A DNA stretch of 52,391 bases, taken from Bacteroidota bacterium. Lineage in GTDB: Bacteria > Bacteroidota > Bacteroidia > B-17B0 > Aurantibacillaceae. This document shows, in pieces, positions 43,997-52,328 of this stretch (its first letter is position 1; every line of letters begins with the position of its first letter). The stretch lies in the NCBI GenBank assembly GCA_018267655.1, contig JAFDYB010000018.1, positions 1-52,391 of the forward strand, written 5' to 3'. The notes under the pieces were generated by a model that was not told where the DNA came from, did not search any database, and saw only the letters and a list, made by a program, of their open reading frames with translations. The translations under genes were made by a program, and so were the position numbers.

Positions 43997-44032
43997 TTGA
44001 TAAAAAAACATTTAATTGACTGATTATCAATG

Positions 44033-44063
44033 TTGTTTTTTTTAAGCTAATTTTATATATTTG
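44033..44063 (+). promoter_or_regulatory. Promoter of the terC-like gene
   Basis: TTG at 44033-44035 and TATATTTG at 44056-44063 are separated by 20 bases, matching the Bacteroidota -33/-7 layout. The ATG is 15 nt downstream. Confidence 0.65.
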
Positions 44064-44078
44064 CCTTCTTAAATTAAA

Positions 44079-44870
44079 ATGCATCACTCAAATTTCGATT
44101 TTTCGACACTTTTTACATTAAACGGCATTATTTCTCTAATTACACTTTCTATTTTAGAAATAATATTGGGGATAGATAATATTATTTTTATTTCAATTGC
44201 AGTTAATAAGCTAGCACAAAACTCACGCAAAAAGGCAAGGACCATAGGGCTATCTTTAGCACTACTAGTGCGGTGCATTTTATTGCTTTTTGTTGGCTGG
44301 ATAGTAGGTTTAAAGAATGCTTTATTTTATATAGGCAACTATGGTATTAGTGGTAAGGGAATAATTTTAGTTGCCGGTGGTTTGTTTTTACTAATTAAAA
44401 CTTGGAAAGAAATTTCTGAGAAAATGAGTGGAGAAGACGCAGAAAATGATTTAAATAAAAATAATAAAAACACTTTTTCAGCCATAATTTTGCAAATAAT
44501 TATTATTGATTTTGTTTTTAGCTTTGACAGTATATTAGCGGCTGTTGGTGTTAGTGGCGATGTTTTTACAATGATTACTGCTGTTGTAATTAGCATGGTA
44601 TTAATGATACTTTTTAGTCGTGTTGTGGCTGATTTTATAAACAAAAATCAAGGCATTAAAACAATTGCATTAACCTTTTTGCTTTTAATAGGCGGTATTA
44701 TTTTAGCAGAAGGCATTATAGATGCAATTAACTTTACTAAGTCCGAAAGTGAAAAGATAGAGCTCAATAAAAATTATGCATACGTTGCTTTATTGTTTTC
44801 GTTAATAAATGAGTGGTTTAACATGCGCGAGCGCAGCAACAAAAGAAAAAAAGATTTAACGCTTAAATAA
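44079..44870 (+). CDS. TerC-family integral membrane protein
   Basis: 263 residues, 7-8 membrane helices, with the TerC signatures SILEIILGIDNIIFISIAV near residue 24 and IIIDFVFSFDSILAAVGVSG near 145 (acidic residues in the membrane that could bind metal). TerC-family members act in metal (Mn) handling and exported-protein metalation. It is a single gene with its own promoter. It is not next to tellurite genes. Confidence 0.9.
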   Translation: MHHSNFDFSTLFTLNGIISLITLSILEIILGIDNIIFISIAVNKLAQNSRKKARTIGLSLALLVRCILLLFVGWIVGLKNALFYIGNYGISGKGIILVAGGLFLLIKTWKEISEKMSGEDAENDLNKNNKNTFSAIILQIIIIDFVFSFDSILAAVGVSGDVFTMITAVVISMVLMILFSRVVADFINKNQGIKTIALTFLLLIGGIILAEGIIDAINFTKSESEKIELNKNYAYVALLFSLINEWFNMRERSNKRKKDLTLK

Positions 44871-44949
44871 TAAGGCTTGGTATTAAATCGCATGTTTTTT
44901 AAGAAAAAAATCTTAAAGTAAATTAACATTAAAAACAGTAAAAAAGTAG

Positions 44950-44957
44950 TACATTTG
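44950..44957 (+). promoter_or_regulatory. -7 box before the structured intergenic region
   Basis: TACATTTG is a perfect TAnnTTTG match, 237 bases before the next ATG. No clear -33 TTG is visible. Confidence 0.45.
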
Positions 44958-44960
44958 TAT

Positions 44961-45158
44961 CGTAACCTAACAGGGTGTGAAAAAGAGTAAATCATATATT
45001 AAATTGCCCGTAGGCATTGTTGCAAATCTTGAATTTACGCTTTGCTATAGCAGCAAAGCCTTTGTGAATTTGCCCCGCTAATTATAAGGCGGGGAGAATG
45101 TTTTAGCTTGATTGTATTCAGTTTTTAAAGCATTATTTTAATACCTTTTTCACTTACC
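44961..45158 (+). ncRNA. Candidate structured RNA, 6S-like in outline
   Basis: About 198 bases fold by eye into a closing stem, a large bubble and a terminal hairpin. GTGAAAAAG (44977-44985) pairs perfectly with CTTTTTCAC (45145-45153), extended by GGT/ACC. GCAAAT (45022-45027) pairs with ATTTGC (45068-45073) around the perfect stem GCTTTGCT/AGCAAAGC (45039-45059). CCCCGC (45073-45078) with GCGGGG (45089-45094) forms a hairpin in the 3' strand. Length and layout recall 6S RNA. It could instead be a long leader of the gene at 45194. It accounts for most of the 323-base gap; no protein frame is seen. Confidence 0.4.
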
Positions 45159-45193
45159 ATCAATTAAAAAATTGATAAAAATTAATTTTAGTT

Positions 45194-45553
45194 ATGAAAC
45201 CGATAGTTTCTGAATCAGTTTACAAAAAATTGTACTCAATATTACAAAAAGTAAAAAGCCCGGAGGGCAAACAGTTAGGTATGGAATTGTCAAAAGCCAA
45301 AGTGGTAAAAGATGCCGACTTAAAAAAAGATATAATCACACTAAACTCAACCATTGAAGTGCAAGAGACCTCCTTACCAAAACCAATTAAATTAAAAATT
45401 GTTTTACCAGATGAGGCTGATTTAAGCCAAATGAAAGTATCAATTTTTGCACCAATAAGCATAGCTTTATTTGGGTTTAAAGAGTCGTATTCATTTAATT
45501 GGTTAATGCCATCTGGTAATAAAACACTTAAAATATTGAAAGTAATAAACTGA
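45194..45553 (+). CDS. GreA/GreB C-terminal-domain protein (Rnk-like)
   Basis: 119 residues lacking the coiled-coil of GreA. The C-terminal domain has DIITLNSTIEVQETSLPKPIKLKIVLPDEAD then ISIFAPISIALFG-type strands, matching the Rnk/GreA_GreB fold that binds RNA polymerase near the secondary channel. The N-terminal helix (residues 3-35) is short. A near-consensus -7 box TAATTTTA (45183-45190) ends 3 bases before the ATG. Confidence 0.8.
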   Translation: MKPIVSESVYKKLYSILQKVKSPEGKQLGMELSKAKVVKDADLKKDIITLNSTIEVQETSLPKPIKLKIVLPDEADLSQMKVSIFAPISIALFGFKESYSFNWLMPSGNKTLKILKVIN

Positions 45554-45593
45554 AAGTCTAAATAAAAACTAAGTATAAAATTTCATTTTATTA

Positions 45594-45623
45594 ATTTAGG
45601 TTCAACAAATATTTAACCTAAAT
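45594..45623. repeat. Short perfect inverted repeat
   Basis: ATTTAGGTT (45594-45602) and AACCTAAAT (45615-45623) form a 9-bp stem with a 12-base loop. No T-run follows, so a regulator site is as likely as a terminator. Confidence 0.45.
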
Positions 45624-45720
45624 AGCGCAAAATATTTTATAACTCAAATTGCCAATTATTATTGATTTTTTTGAATAATTAATAGTAAATTAGGCCTTTA
45701 AAAATTTAATATTTTTAGTT

Positions 45721-47109
45721 ATGAACTATGACATTATAATAATTGGCAGTGGCCCGGGAGGCTATGTTACTGCCATTAGAGCATCGCAATTAGGTTTTAA
45801 AACCGCAGTAATTGAAAAAGAAAATCTTGGAGGTATTTGCTTAAACTGGGGCTGTATCCCAACAAAAGCTTTACTAAAAAGTGCTCAAGTGTTTGAATAT
45901 TTAAATCACGCTAAAGATTATGGTATCAGTGCCGACAATGTAAAGGCTGACTTTAACGCAATTGTTAAGCGAAGCAGAGATGTTGCCGAAGGCATGAGCA
46001 AAGGTGTTCAGTTTTTAATGAAAAAAAATAAAATTGATGTGATTACCGGCACTGCTAAAGTAAAACAGGGTAAAAAGGTATCGGTTACCAGTAGCGACGG
46101 AAAAACCACAGAGTATAGCGCTTCGCATATAATAATTGCAACAGGAGCTCGCTCAAGGCAATTGCCAAACCTACCACAAGATGGTAAAAACATAATTGGC
46201 TATCGCGAAGCTTTAGTGCTTCCTAAATTGCCAAAAAGCCTTGTGGTTGTTGGTAGTGGAGCTATTGGTGTTGAATTTGCTTATTTTTATGCCACCATGG
46301 GAACCAAAGTTACCATTGTTGAGTTTTTACCTAACATTGTGCCTGTTGAAGACGAAGATGTAAGTAAACAACTTGAAAAGTCGTTTAAGAAAATAGGCAT
46401 CGAGATAATGACTGAAGCAAGCGTTGAGAGCGTTGATACAAAAGGCGCAATAAATAAAGTAAACATTAAAACTAAAACTGGAAATGTAACGTTAGATGCA
46501 GAAATTGTTTTGTCGGCAGTAGGAATTGAGGCAAACATTGCCGGCATTGGACTTGAAGAGGTTGGTATTAAAACAGATAAAGGAAAAATTGTAGTTGATA
46601 AATTTTATGCAACGAACATACCGGGCTATTATGCCATTGGCGATTGTGTACCGGGGCAGGCATTGGCCCACGTAGCAAGTGCCGAAGGTATTACATGCGT
46701 TGAAAAAATAAAAGGAATGCATGTAGGTCCTATTGATTATAGTAACATTCCGGGTTGTACCTATTGTCAGCCGGAAGTAGCTAGCGTTGGACTTACTGAG
46801 AAAAAAGCAAAAGAGGCAGGCTACGAATTAAAAATTGGGAAATTTCCATTTACAGCATCTGGCAAAGCAAAAGCTGCCGGCGCACCCGATGGATTTATTA
46901 AATTAATTTTTGATGCTAAATACGGCGAGTTGCTCGGCGCACACATGATAGGCGCAAACGTAACCGAAATGGTTGCAGAAACAGTTGCCATTCGTAAACT
47001 TGAAACTACAGGGCACGAATTAATTAAAACAGTACACCCACACCCTACAATGAGCGAGGCTATTATGGAGGCTGCTGCTGCTGCGTATGGCGAGGTAATT
47101 CATTTGTAA
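45721..47109 (+). CDS. lpdA: Dihydrolipoyl dehydrogenase
   Basis: A 462-residue FAD disulfide oxidoreductase, the E3 part of 2-oxo acid dehydrogenase complexes. FAD motif GSGPGGYVTAIRAS, redox-active disulfide Cys40/Cys45 (GGICLNWGCIPTKA), NAD motif VVGSGAIGVEFAYF, and the catalytic His441-Glu446 pair in HPHPTMSEAIMEA are all present. Normal length. A -7-like TATTTTTA (45710-45717) ends 3 bases before the ATG. Confidence 0.96.
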   Translation: MNYDIIIIGSGPGGYVTAIRASQLGFKTAVIEKENLGGICLNWGCIPTKALLKSAQVFEYLNHAKDYGISADNVKADFNAIVKRSRDVAEGMSKGVQFLMKKNKIDVITGTAKVKQGKKVSVTSSDGKTTEYSASHIIIATGARSRQLPNLPQDGKNIIGYREALVLPKLPKSLVVVGSGAIGVEFAYFYATMGTKVTIVEFLPNIVPVEDEDVSKQLEKSFKKIGIEIMTEASVESVDTKGAINKVNIKTKTGNVTLDAEIVLSAVGIEANIAGIGLEEVGIKTDKGKIVVDKFYATNIPGYYAIGDCVPGQALAHVASAEGITCVEKIKGMHVGPIDYSNIPGCTYCQPEVASVGLTEKKAKEAGYELKIGKFPFTASGKAKAAGAPDGFIKLIFDAKYGELLGAHMIGANVTEMVAETVAIRKLETTGHELIKTVHPHPTMSEAIMEAAAAAYGEVIHL

Positions 47110-47187
47110 TCTTTTTTTAGTAAAATATTATGCACACTAATTTAGTTAAATGAGATGTGCAATCATCATTAAAACAAATTCATTAAA

Positions 47188-48882
47188 ATGTCAACAACAC
47201 CTGAAGGAAGGCAAATAATTTTTAGCATGGTGAATGTGAGTAAAATTCACCCACCACAAAAGCAAGTATTAAAAGATATTTATATATCATTTTATTACGG
47301 CGCAAAAATAGGCGTACTAGGATTAAATGGATCTGGTAAATCTTCGCTCTTGCGCATAATGGCAGGCATTGATAAAGATTATATTGGTGAAATTCATCAA
47401 TCTCCGGGGTATAGCATAGGCTTATTAGAACAAGAACCAAAGCTCGACGATGCAAAAACCGTAATGGATATTGTGCGTGAAGGAGTTGCAGAACACACAG
47501 CCATTTTAAATGAATTTGAAGAAGTAAACAATAAATTTGGTGAAGAAGAAATACTTAACGATGCTGATAAAATGGAAAAGCTCATTAATAGGCAGGCGCA
47601 ACTTCAAGAAAAAATTGATCAATTTGATTTATGGAATTTAGATAACCGTTTAGAAAGGGCGATGGATGCCCTGCGATGCCCTGAGAGTAATACACCAATC
47701 AGCATATTGTCGGGTGGTGAGCGTAGGCGAGTTGCCTTGTGCCGATTATTATTACAAGAGCCCGATATTTTATTGTTAGATGAGCCAACTAACCACTTAG
47801 ATGCAGAAAGTGTTGACTGGCTAGAGCAGCATTTACAACAATACAAAGGCACCGTAATTGCAGTAACCCACGATCGTTATTTTTTAGATAATGTTGCCGG
47901 TTGGATATTAGAACTTGATAGAGGAGAAGGCATTCCTTGGAAAGGAAATTACAGCAGTTGGTTAGAACAAAAGCGCGAACGCTTAAAACAAGAAGAAAAA
48001 ACAGAAAGTAAGCGTCAAAAAACATTAGAGCGCGAGTTAGATTGGGTGCGTGCAGGCGTAAAGGGCCGTGGAGTTAAACAAAAAGCGCGTTTAAGTAATT
48101 ATGAAAAACTTTTGAGCGAAGATGTTAAATCAAAAGAAGAAAAACTCGAAATATTTATTCCAAACGGGCCGCGCCTTGGTAATGAAGTGATTGAAGCAAT
48201 AAATGTGAGCAAAGCATTTGGAGATAGATTGTTATACGAAAATTTGAACTTTAAATTACCTCCTGCCGGCATTGTAGGTATTATTGGCCCCAATGGCGCT
48301 GGTAAAACAACTTTGTTTAAAATGATTATGAATCTTGAAAAACCAAGTTCGGGTGATTTTAAAATTGGTCCCACAGTTAAAATTAGTTATGTTGACCAAA
48401 CACATAAAGACATTGATCAAAACAAAACTGTATTTGATGTATTAAGTGGAGGCTTAGATAATTTAGTATTTGAAGGAAGAAGTATAAGCAGTCGCTCGTA
48501 TATATCTCGATTTAATTTTAGTGGAAACGATCAAAGTAAAAAATGCGGCGTGCTTTCAGGCGGAGAGCGTAATCGTTTACATTTAGCCATGGCGCTTAAA
48601 GAAGGGGGCAATGTGTTATTACTCGATGAACCTACAAATGATTTAGATGTAAATACACTTCGCGCTTTAGAAGAAGGCTTAGAAAGTTTTGCGGGCTGTG
48701 CGGTAATAATTAGTCACGACCGTTGGTTTTTAGACCGCGTGTGTACTCACATTTTAGCATTTGAAGGCGATAGTAGCGTTTATTATTTTGAAGGCGGTTA
48801 CAGCGAATACGAAGAAAATCGTAAAAAGAGATTAGGCAATGTTGAACCTAAGCGCCCTCGGTATAAAAAGTTGGCAGTTTAA
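47188..48882 (+). CDS. ettA: Energy-dependent translational throttle protein EttA (ABC-F)
   Basis: A 564-residue ABC-F ATPase with two nucleotide-binding domains: Walker A GLNGSGKSSL and GPNGAGKTTL, signatures LSGGERRRVAL and LSGGERNRLHLA, LDEPTNHLD and LDEPTNDLD. The arm and P-site tRNA interaction motif region (about 245-300, YSSWLEQKRERLKQEEKTESKRQKTLERELDWV in outline) is present. EttA binds the ribosomal E site and gates elongation at low ATP. Highly conserved; length as expected. Confidence 0.95.
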   Translation: MSTTPEGRQIIFSMVNVSKIHPPQKQVLKDIYISFYYGAKIGVLGLNGSGKSSLLRIMAGIDKDYIGEIHQSPGYSIGLLEQEPKLDDAKTVMDIVREGVAEHTAILNEFEEVNNKFGEEEILNDADKMEKLINRQAQLQEKIDQFDLWNLDNRLERAMDALRCPESNTPISILSGGERRRVALCRLLLQEPDILLLDEPTNHLDAESVDWLEQHLQQYKGTVIAVTHDRYFLDNVAGWILELDRGEGIPWKGNYSSWLEQKRERLKQEEKTESKRQKTLERELDWVRAGVKGRGVKQKARLSNYEKLLSEDVKSKEEKLEIFIPNGPRLGNEVIEAINVSKAFGDRLLYENLNFKLPPAGIVGIIGPNGAGKTTLFKMIMNLEKPSSGDFKIGPTVKISYVDQTHKDIDQNKTVFDVLSGGLDNLVFEGRSISSRSYISRFNFSGNDQSKKCGVLSGGERNRLHLAMALKEGGNVLLLDEPTNDLDVNTLRALEEGLESFAGCAVIISHDRWFLDRVCTHILAFEGDSSVYYFEGGYSEYEENRKKRLGNVEPKRPRYKKLAV

Positions 48883-48909
48883 ACAAACGCTCAATAAAAA
48901 TTTAGAAAA

Positions 48910-49848
48910 CTAAAATACACTTTTATTTGTTTTAAAACACTCGATAAGATTGTTCAATTCAGTATCGTCATAGTCAAACTTTAACCAATTAATATTAATT
49001 TTTTCGCGCTCCATTTTGTTAAACCACGTCTGTTGGCGTTTGGCATATTGAAAAATTGCAGTTTGTAATTGTGAATGAAAATCGTTGATGTTTAATTTGT
49101 TTAATAAAAATAAGGATGTGAATTTATATTCAAGGCCTAAAAACTGTAAGCGCTCATGCGTTATCCCGCTTTTTAAAAGCGCTTCTACCTCTTCAATCAA
49201 ACCATTTTTTAATCTGTAATTTAATCTTTCAGATATTAACCTTCGCCGTGTATCAACATTTATTTTAATTCCAATATAAAATGCATTATAATTATTGACG
49301 GGAGTATCTTTAATAGAATTGTTTTTTAATTCATAGGCTATTTCAATGGCTCTTATTAATCTTTTTTTTGATGCAGTATCTGTATTAATTTGATCAGAAG
49401 TTCTTATACTTTCAAATAATTCAAGCAGCTCTGCTTGACTTTTTATGGTAAGAGTTTCTCTTAATTTTAAATTTGGTTTTACTTGCGTGAAATTAAATTT
49501 TTGATGTAATGCTGATAAGTATAAGCCGGTGCCGCCGCATATAATTGGTAATTTTTTTCGGTTTTGAATTTCAATAAAAGATAGAGCTAAATCATTACAA
49601 AAATTATGTAAGTAATAGTGTGTTTCAACATCACAAATGTCAATTAAGTGATAGGGGATTTTATTGTCGTTAACGGTGTAGGAATCATAGTCTTTACCGG
49701 TACCAATATTTAGATTTTTATAAACCTGTCTTGAATCGGCGCTTATGATTTCTCCGTTTAATTTGTTGGCTAATAAGCTTGCCAAACGGGTTTTACCTGA
49801 TGCTGTTACGCCCAGCACAACAATTGAATTATAGTTTATTGCAGTCAA
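48910..49848 (-). CDS. miaA: tRNA dimethylallyltransferase
   Basis: A 312-residue enzyme that adds a dimethylallyl group to A37 of tRNAs reading UNN codons. P-loop GVTASGKT (13-20), the DSRQVYKNLNIGTGKD signature, GGTGLYLSAL and the C-terminal tRNA-binding part with LEYKFTSLFLL and YAKRQQTWFNK. It lies one base after the stop of the 244-residue gene and on the same strand. Confidence 0.95.
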   Translation of the reverse strand: MTAINYNSIVVLGVTASGKTRLASLLANKLNGEIISADSRQVYKNLNIGTGKDYDSYTVNDNKIPYHLIDICDVETHYYLHNFCNDLALSFIEIQNRKKLPIICGGTGLYLSALHQKFNFTQVKPNLKLRETLTIKSQAELLELFESIRTSDQINTDTASKKRLIRAIEIAYELKNNSIKDTPVNNYNAFYIGIKINVDTRRRLISERLNYRLKNGLIEEVEALLKSGITHERLQFLGLEYKFTSLFLLNKLNINDFHSQLQTAIFQYAKRQQTWFNKMEREKININWLKFDYDDTELNNLIECFKTNKSVF

Positions 49849-49849
49849 A

Positions 49850-50584
49850 TTAAAGAGTTAAAAGTAATTTAACATTGTTAGGAGGCGTAATTTGAATTAA
49901 ATTAGGGTTTTTGCACAATTCAATCTCATTTTTTTTATAGCGCGCATTTGTATTCATATCAACGTAATAGGGCCTTGCTAATTTTATGTCAACTATTTTA
50001 AAGTTAAGATTAAGAAACGCTTTACCATTATTTTTTTGATGTTCAACATAAGTCATTATTTCTTTTGGTTTTTTTTCATGAATACATAAACTAATTAGTT
50101 TGCTCAAGCCGCCAACTACCGTTGTATTACCTTTACTGCAAAAGCGGGTAAGCTCAAATGAGCGTTCATTATCTTTAAGCCTGTTCATTTTTCTTCCTTT
50201 TGAAAAAGAGCAGGCGGCTACTAATTCTCTGTCGTAAATTAGCCCGTAATTGATGGGTGAATTTGCGCTATTTAGTAAATGAAATTTATTATAAAATGTA
50301 TTGGCTTCATTTTTAGAAATTTTTTTTAAAACGCAATTCCTTGCATATATTTTTTTATTACAGTTTAGTTTGTTAAGTATAATCCACATTAATTTATTAG
50401 GAGAGGCATTTAAAGCATATTGAGGTAATTGAAAATCATCTATTTTTTCATTATGCTGTGTTTTATATATAAATAGGTTAAAGCTGTTATTTTCTTTGCT
50501 AAATATGTGTATATTGTTATGATTGCGATAGATTATCCCATTTTTATTTAAATCGCTATAAATATGTTTAATTACTTTATCCAA
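49850..50584 (-). CDS. Unknown protein with a phage-like acetyltransferase-type domain
   Basis: 244 residues from a TTG start. The central part reads NYGLIYDRELVAACSFSKGRK, then FELTRFCSKGNTTVVGGLSKLI and KEIMTYVEHQKNNGKAFLNLNFKIV. The same order of motifs is common in proteins of large phages (C-terminal parts of homing endonucleases and related proteins) and resembles a GNAT-like fold, as in the Mom DNA-modification family. Residues 1-95 are a separate, Asn/Lys-rich part. It is immediately upstream of miaA on the same strand, so it is probably chromosomal and not part of the element at 50.6 kb. Function unknown. Confidence 0.55.
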   Translation of the reverse strand: MDKVIKHIYSDLNKNGIIYRNHNNIHIFSKENNSFNLFIYKTQHNEKIDDFQLPQYALNASPNKLMWIILNKLNCNKKIYARNCVLKKISKNEANTFYNKFHLLNSANSPINYGLIYDRELVAACSFSKGRKMNRLKDNERSFELTRFCSKGNTTVVGGLSKLISLCIHEKKPKEIMTYVEHQKNNGKAFLNLNFKIVDIKLARPYYVDMNTNARYKKNEIELCKNPNLIQITPPNNVKLLLTL

Positions 50585-50621
50585 AAAAATAATTGCTAAA
50601 AAATATTGTAGAATGACAAAT

Positions 50622-52328
50622 TTAGTAGAAATAAAAAAGTAAAGAGTTTAATTTTTTATAAATTTGCACCTTAAGTTTTGCCCGAATGTTGGAATTGGTA
50701 GACAAGCACGTTTGAGGGGCGTGTGCCGCAAGGCGTAGGGGTTCAAGTCCCCTTTCGGGTACTAAGCGGGACTTTTCAATCAAATTTTGAGAAGTCCCGT
50801 TTTTATTTTCTCTCCAATCCTTTGATAAATCAGCGATTAGAGAGAAAATGCAATTTACTTCTGTGGTTCGATAATGTTCAATTTTTGCATCATAACCTAA
50901 ACCGGCAGGAAACATGGTATTTTGGAACATCTGTTTTTGATAGAAGTCGCCACACTCCCATATTTTACTAAGGTTACAGGCCATTTTGCAAGTGTAATTA
51001 ATGAGCTCTTTTGGGTTCGATAAGTTTTGTTCCAATTTTGCCAGTTCTTCGGAAATAGCTTTTACCTTCTTTTCCATTTCTTCGCCAAACTCTGTATAAA
51101 CATCCAAACTTACCTGCCCTAAAGCGTGTCTTTTGCGTAGGATTTTAAACTCTTCCTCTACCGCATGTAATTGCAAGGAAAGTCCCTTTTTCTCGCTTGT
51201 GTTGGTTTCTGTCAGGTTTTCCCAAGTGTAACCTAATTGCACCTTTAAAGGCTCCAAATAAGCAGGATTTATCTCGTATTGGGATAATAGCTCCTGAAAC
51301 TTGGAATGCATAATTTTGACGCTTCTATTGACGTGTATTCCGATTTTATTGACTTTATAGTAATAAAGTCCTTTCTTTTTTACAAGATAGCCTGTAAATG
51401 GAACACCAGTGTCAGCATCTTTTACAAATACCCGAAGCGGCAAGTTGTCATTTACCTTGTTGCATTTAAACCCTTCCGTTTTCTTAAGTTCATTAACCCT
51501 GAAAAACAATTCCTCACTTATAAGAGCAGGATGTTTTCCTTTAGCCAACTCACCATTCAGAAGATTGTGAGAAAGATAACCGCAGTAAAAAGGATTTCTG
51601 AAAGTATCTGTCAAAGTTTGCTTTGGCATCTTCATTCCATAATTGCCAAGCTTCTCAACAATATGGTCGTAGGTCATTCCATTGGCTCGCCATTCAAAAG
51701 CCTGTCGAACCAACTCTCCCTGCTCATTGATAATTATGGTTTGCTTTTCTGCTCCTTTTACATAACTGTATCCTTTCGGTGCAACACCAATCCATTCACC
51801 ACGTAATAATTTTTCACGCATTCCATCAATGGTTTTTTGCCTTCGCAAATCATTATCGTACTTGCTGAAAATAAACTGGATGTTTTGCTGCAAAGCACCT
51901 GCATGTGAATTGGTATCTATTGGCTGTGTAACAGCCATAATGTTAACACCAACTTTCTTTAGTTCGCTTGCGATATAAATGGCACTGTCTCCCGTTCTGC
52001 TAAATCTATCCAAACTGTAAACAAGAATATAAGCTATTTCTTCTTTACTGGCTTTTACAAATTTCAACATCCGGTTAAACTCTTTACGCTCATCACTTTT
52101 TGCGCTTTCATAGGTTCCACCAAAGTAACCTTTGATGTTGAGCTTGTTTTTAACTGCGTATTCTTCGCAATATTTTTTTTGCCATTCCAAACTTTGGTTT
52201 GTGTCCATTTGCTCTTTAGAGCTTACTCGAGTGTAAATGACACAATTTAATACCTCAGTAACAATAGTATCCGATTGTTTGCCTTTTGCAAATTTATTAA
52301 GCAGCAAGGCGTTGTTGTTCTGTTTCAT
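50622..52328 (-). CDS. Large serine recombinase at the edge of an integrated element
   Basis: 568 residues. The resolvase domain carries CVIYTRVSSKEQ with catalytic Ser36, then YSLDRFSRTGDS; the Recombinase domain follows (DTFRNPFYCGYLSHN near residue 245), then a long coiled coil. The zinc-ribbon cysteines seen in the remnant at 1-944 are missing here. Residues from about 523 on (VPERGLEPLRLAAHAPQT) are simply the antisense of tRNA-Leu, so the tail is set by the integration site. It would integrate and excise its element, which extends beyond the right edge. Confidence 0.9.
   Translation of the reverse strand: MKQNNNALLLNKFAKGKQSDTIVTEVLNCVIYTRVSSKEQMDTNQSLEWQKKYCEEYAVKNKLNIKGYFGGTYESAKSDERKEFNRMLKFVKASKEEIAYILVYSLDRFSRTGDSAIYIASELKKVGVNIMAVTQPIDTNSHAGALQQNIQFIFSKYDNDLRRQKTIDGMREKLLRGEWIGVAPKGYSYVKGAEKQTIIINEQGELVRQAFEWRANGMTYDHIVEKLGNYGMKMPKQTLTDTFRNPFYCGYLSHNLLNGELAKGKHPALISEELFFRVNELKKTEGFKCNKVNDNLPLRVFVKDADTGVPFTGYLVKKKGLYYYKVNKIGIHVNRSVKIMHSKFQELLSQYEINPAYLEPLKVQLGYTWENLTETNTSEKKGLSLQLHAVEEEFKILRKRHALGQVSLDVYTEFGEEMEKKVKAISEELAKLEQNLSNPKELINYTCKMACNLSKIWECGDFYQKQMFQNTMFPAGLGYDAKIEHYRTTEVNCIFSLIADLSKDWRENKNGTSQNLIEKSRLVPERGLEPLRLAAHAPQTCLSTNSNIRAKLKVQIYKKLNSLLFYFY
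50659..50666 (+). promoter_or_regulatory. -7 promoter box of tRNA-Leu
   Basis: TAAATTTG is a perfect TAnnTTTG match, 13 nt before the tRNA 5' end. Confidence 0.6.
50680..50761 (+). tRNA. tRNA-Leu (anticodon GAG)
   Basis: Acceptor arm GCCCGAA pairs with TTCGGGT (G-U at the first pair) plus discriminator A at 50761; CCA is not encoded. The anticodon stem CACGT/GCGTG has loop TTGAGGG with GAG at 50714-50716. The long variable arm (TGCCGCAAGGCG region) and T-loop GTTCAAGTC are standard for tRNA-Leu. It reads CUC/CUU codons. The antisense strand is the C-terminal coding end of the recombinase. Confidence 0.95.
50767..50805 (+). terminator. Terminator after tRNA-Leu
   Basis: CGGGACTTTTC (50767-50777) pairs with GAGAAGTCCCG (50789-50799) with one mismatch and is followed by TTTTT. 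It lies inside the recombinase coding frame on the other strand. Confidence 0.8.

Noticed and set aside
44004..44031. TTGACTGATTATCAA before the terC promoter as a third FNR-type site
   Set aside because: Spacer between TTGA and TCAA is 7, not 6, and the core does not match the other two sites.
44880..44930. TTTAAGA/TCTTAAA hairpin after the terC-like gene as terminator
   Set aside because: Stem is only A/T pairs and no T-run follows; too weak to report.
50767..50805. Hairpin after tRNA-Leu as a transposon end
   Set aside because: Followed by a T-run in the tRNA direction and placed right after the tRNA; an ordinary terminator explains it.
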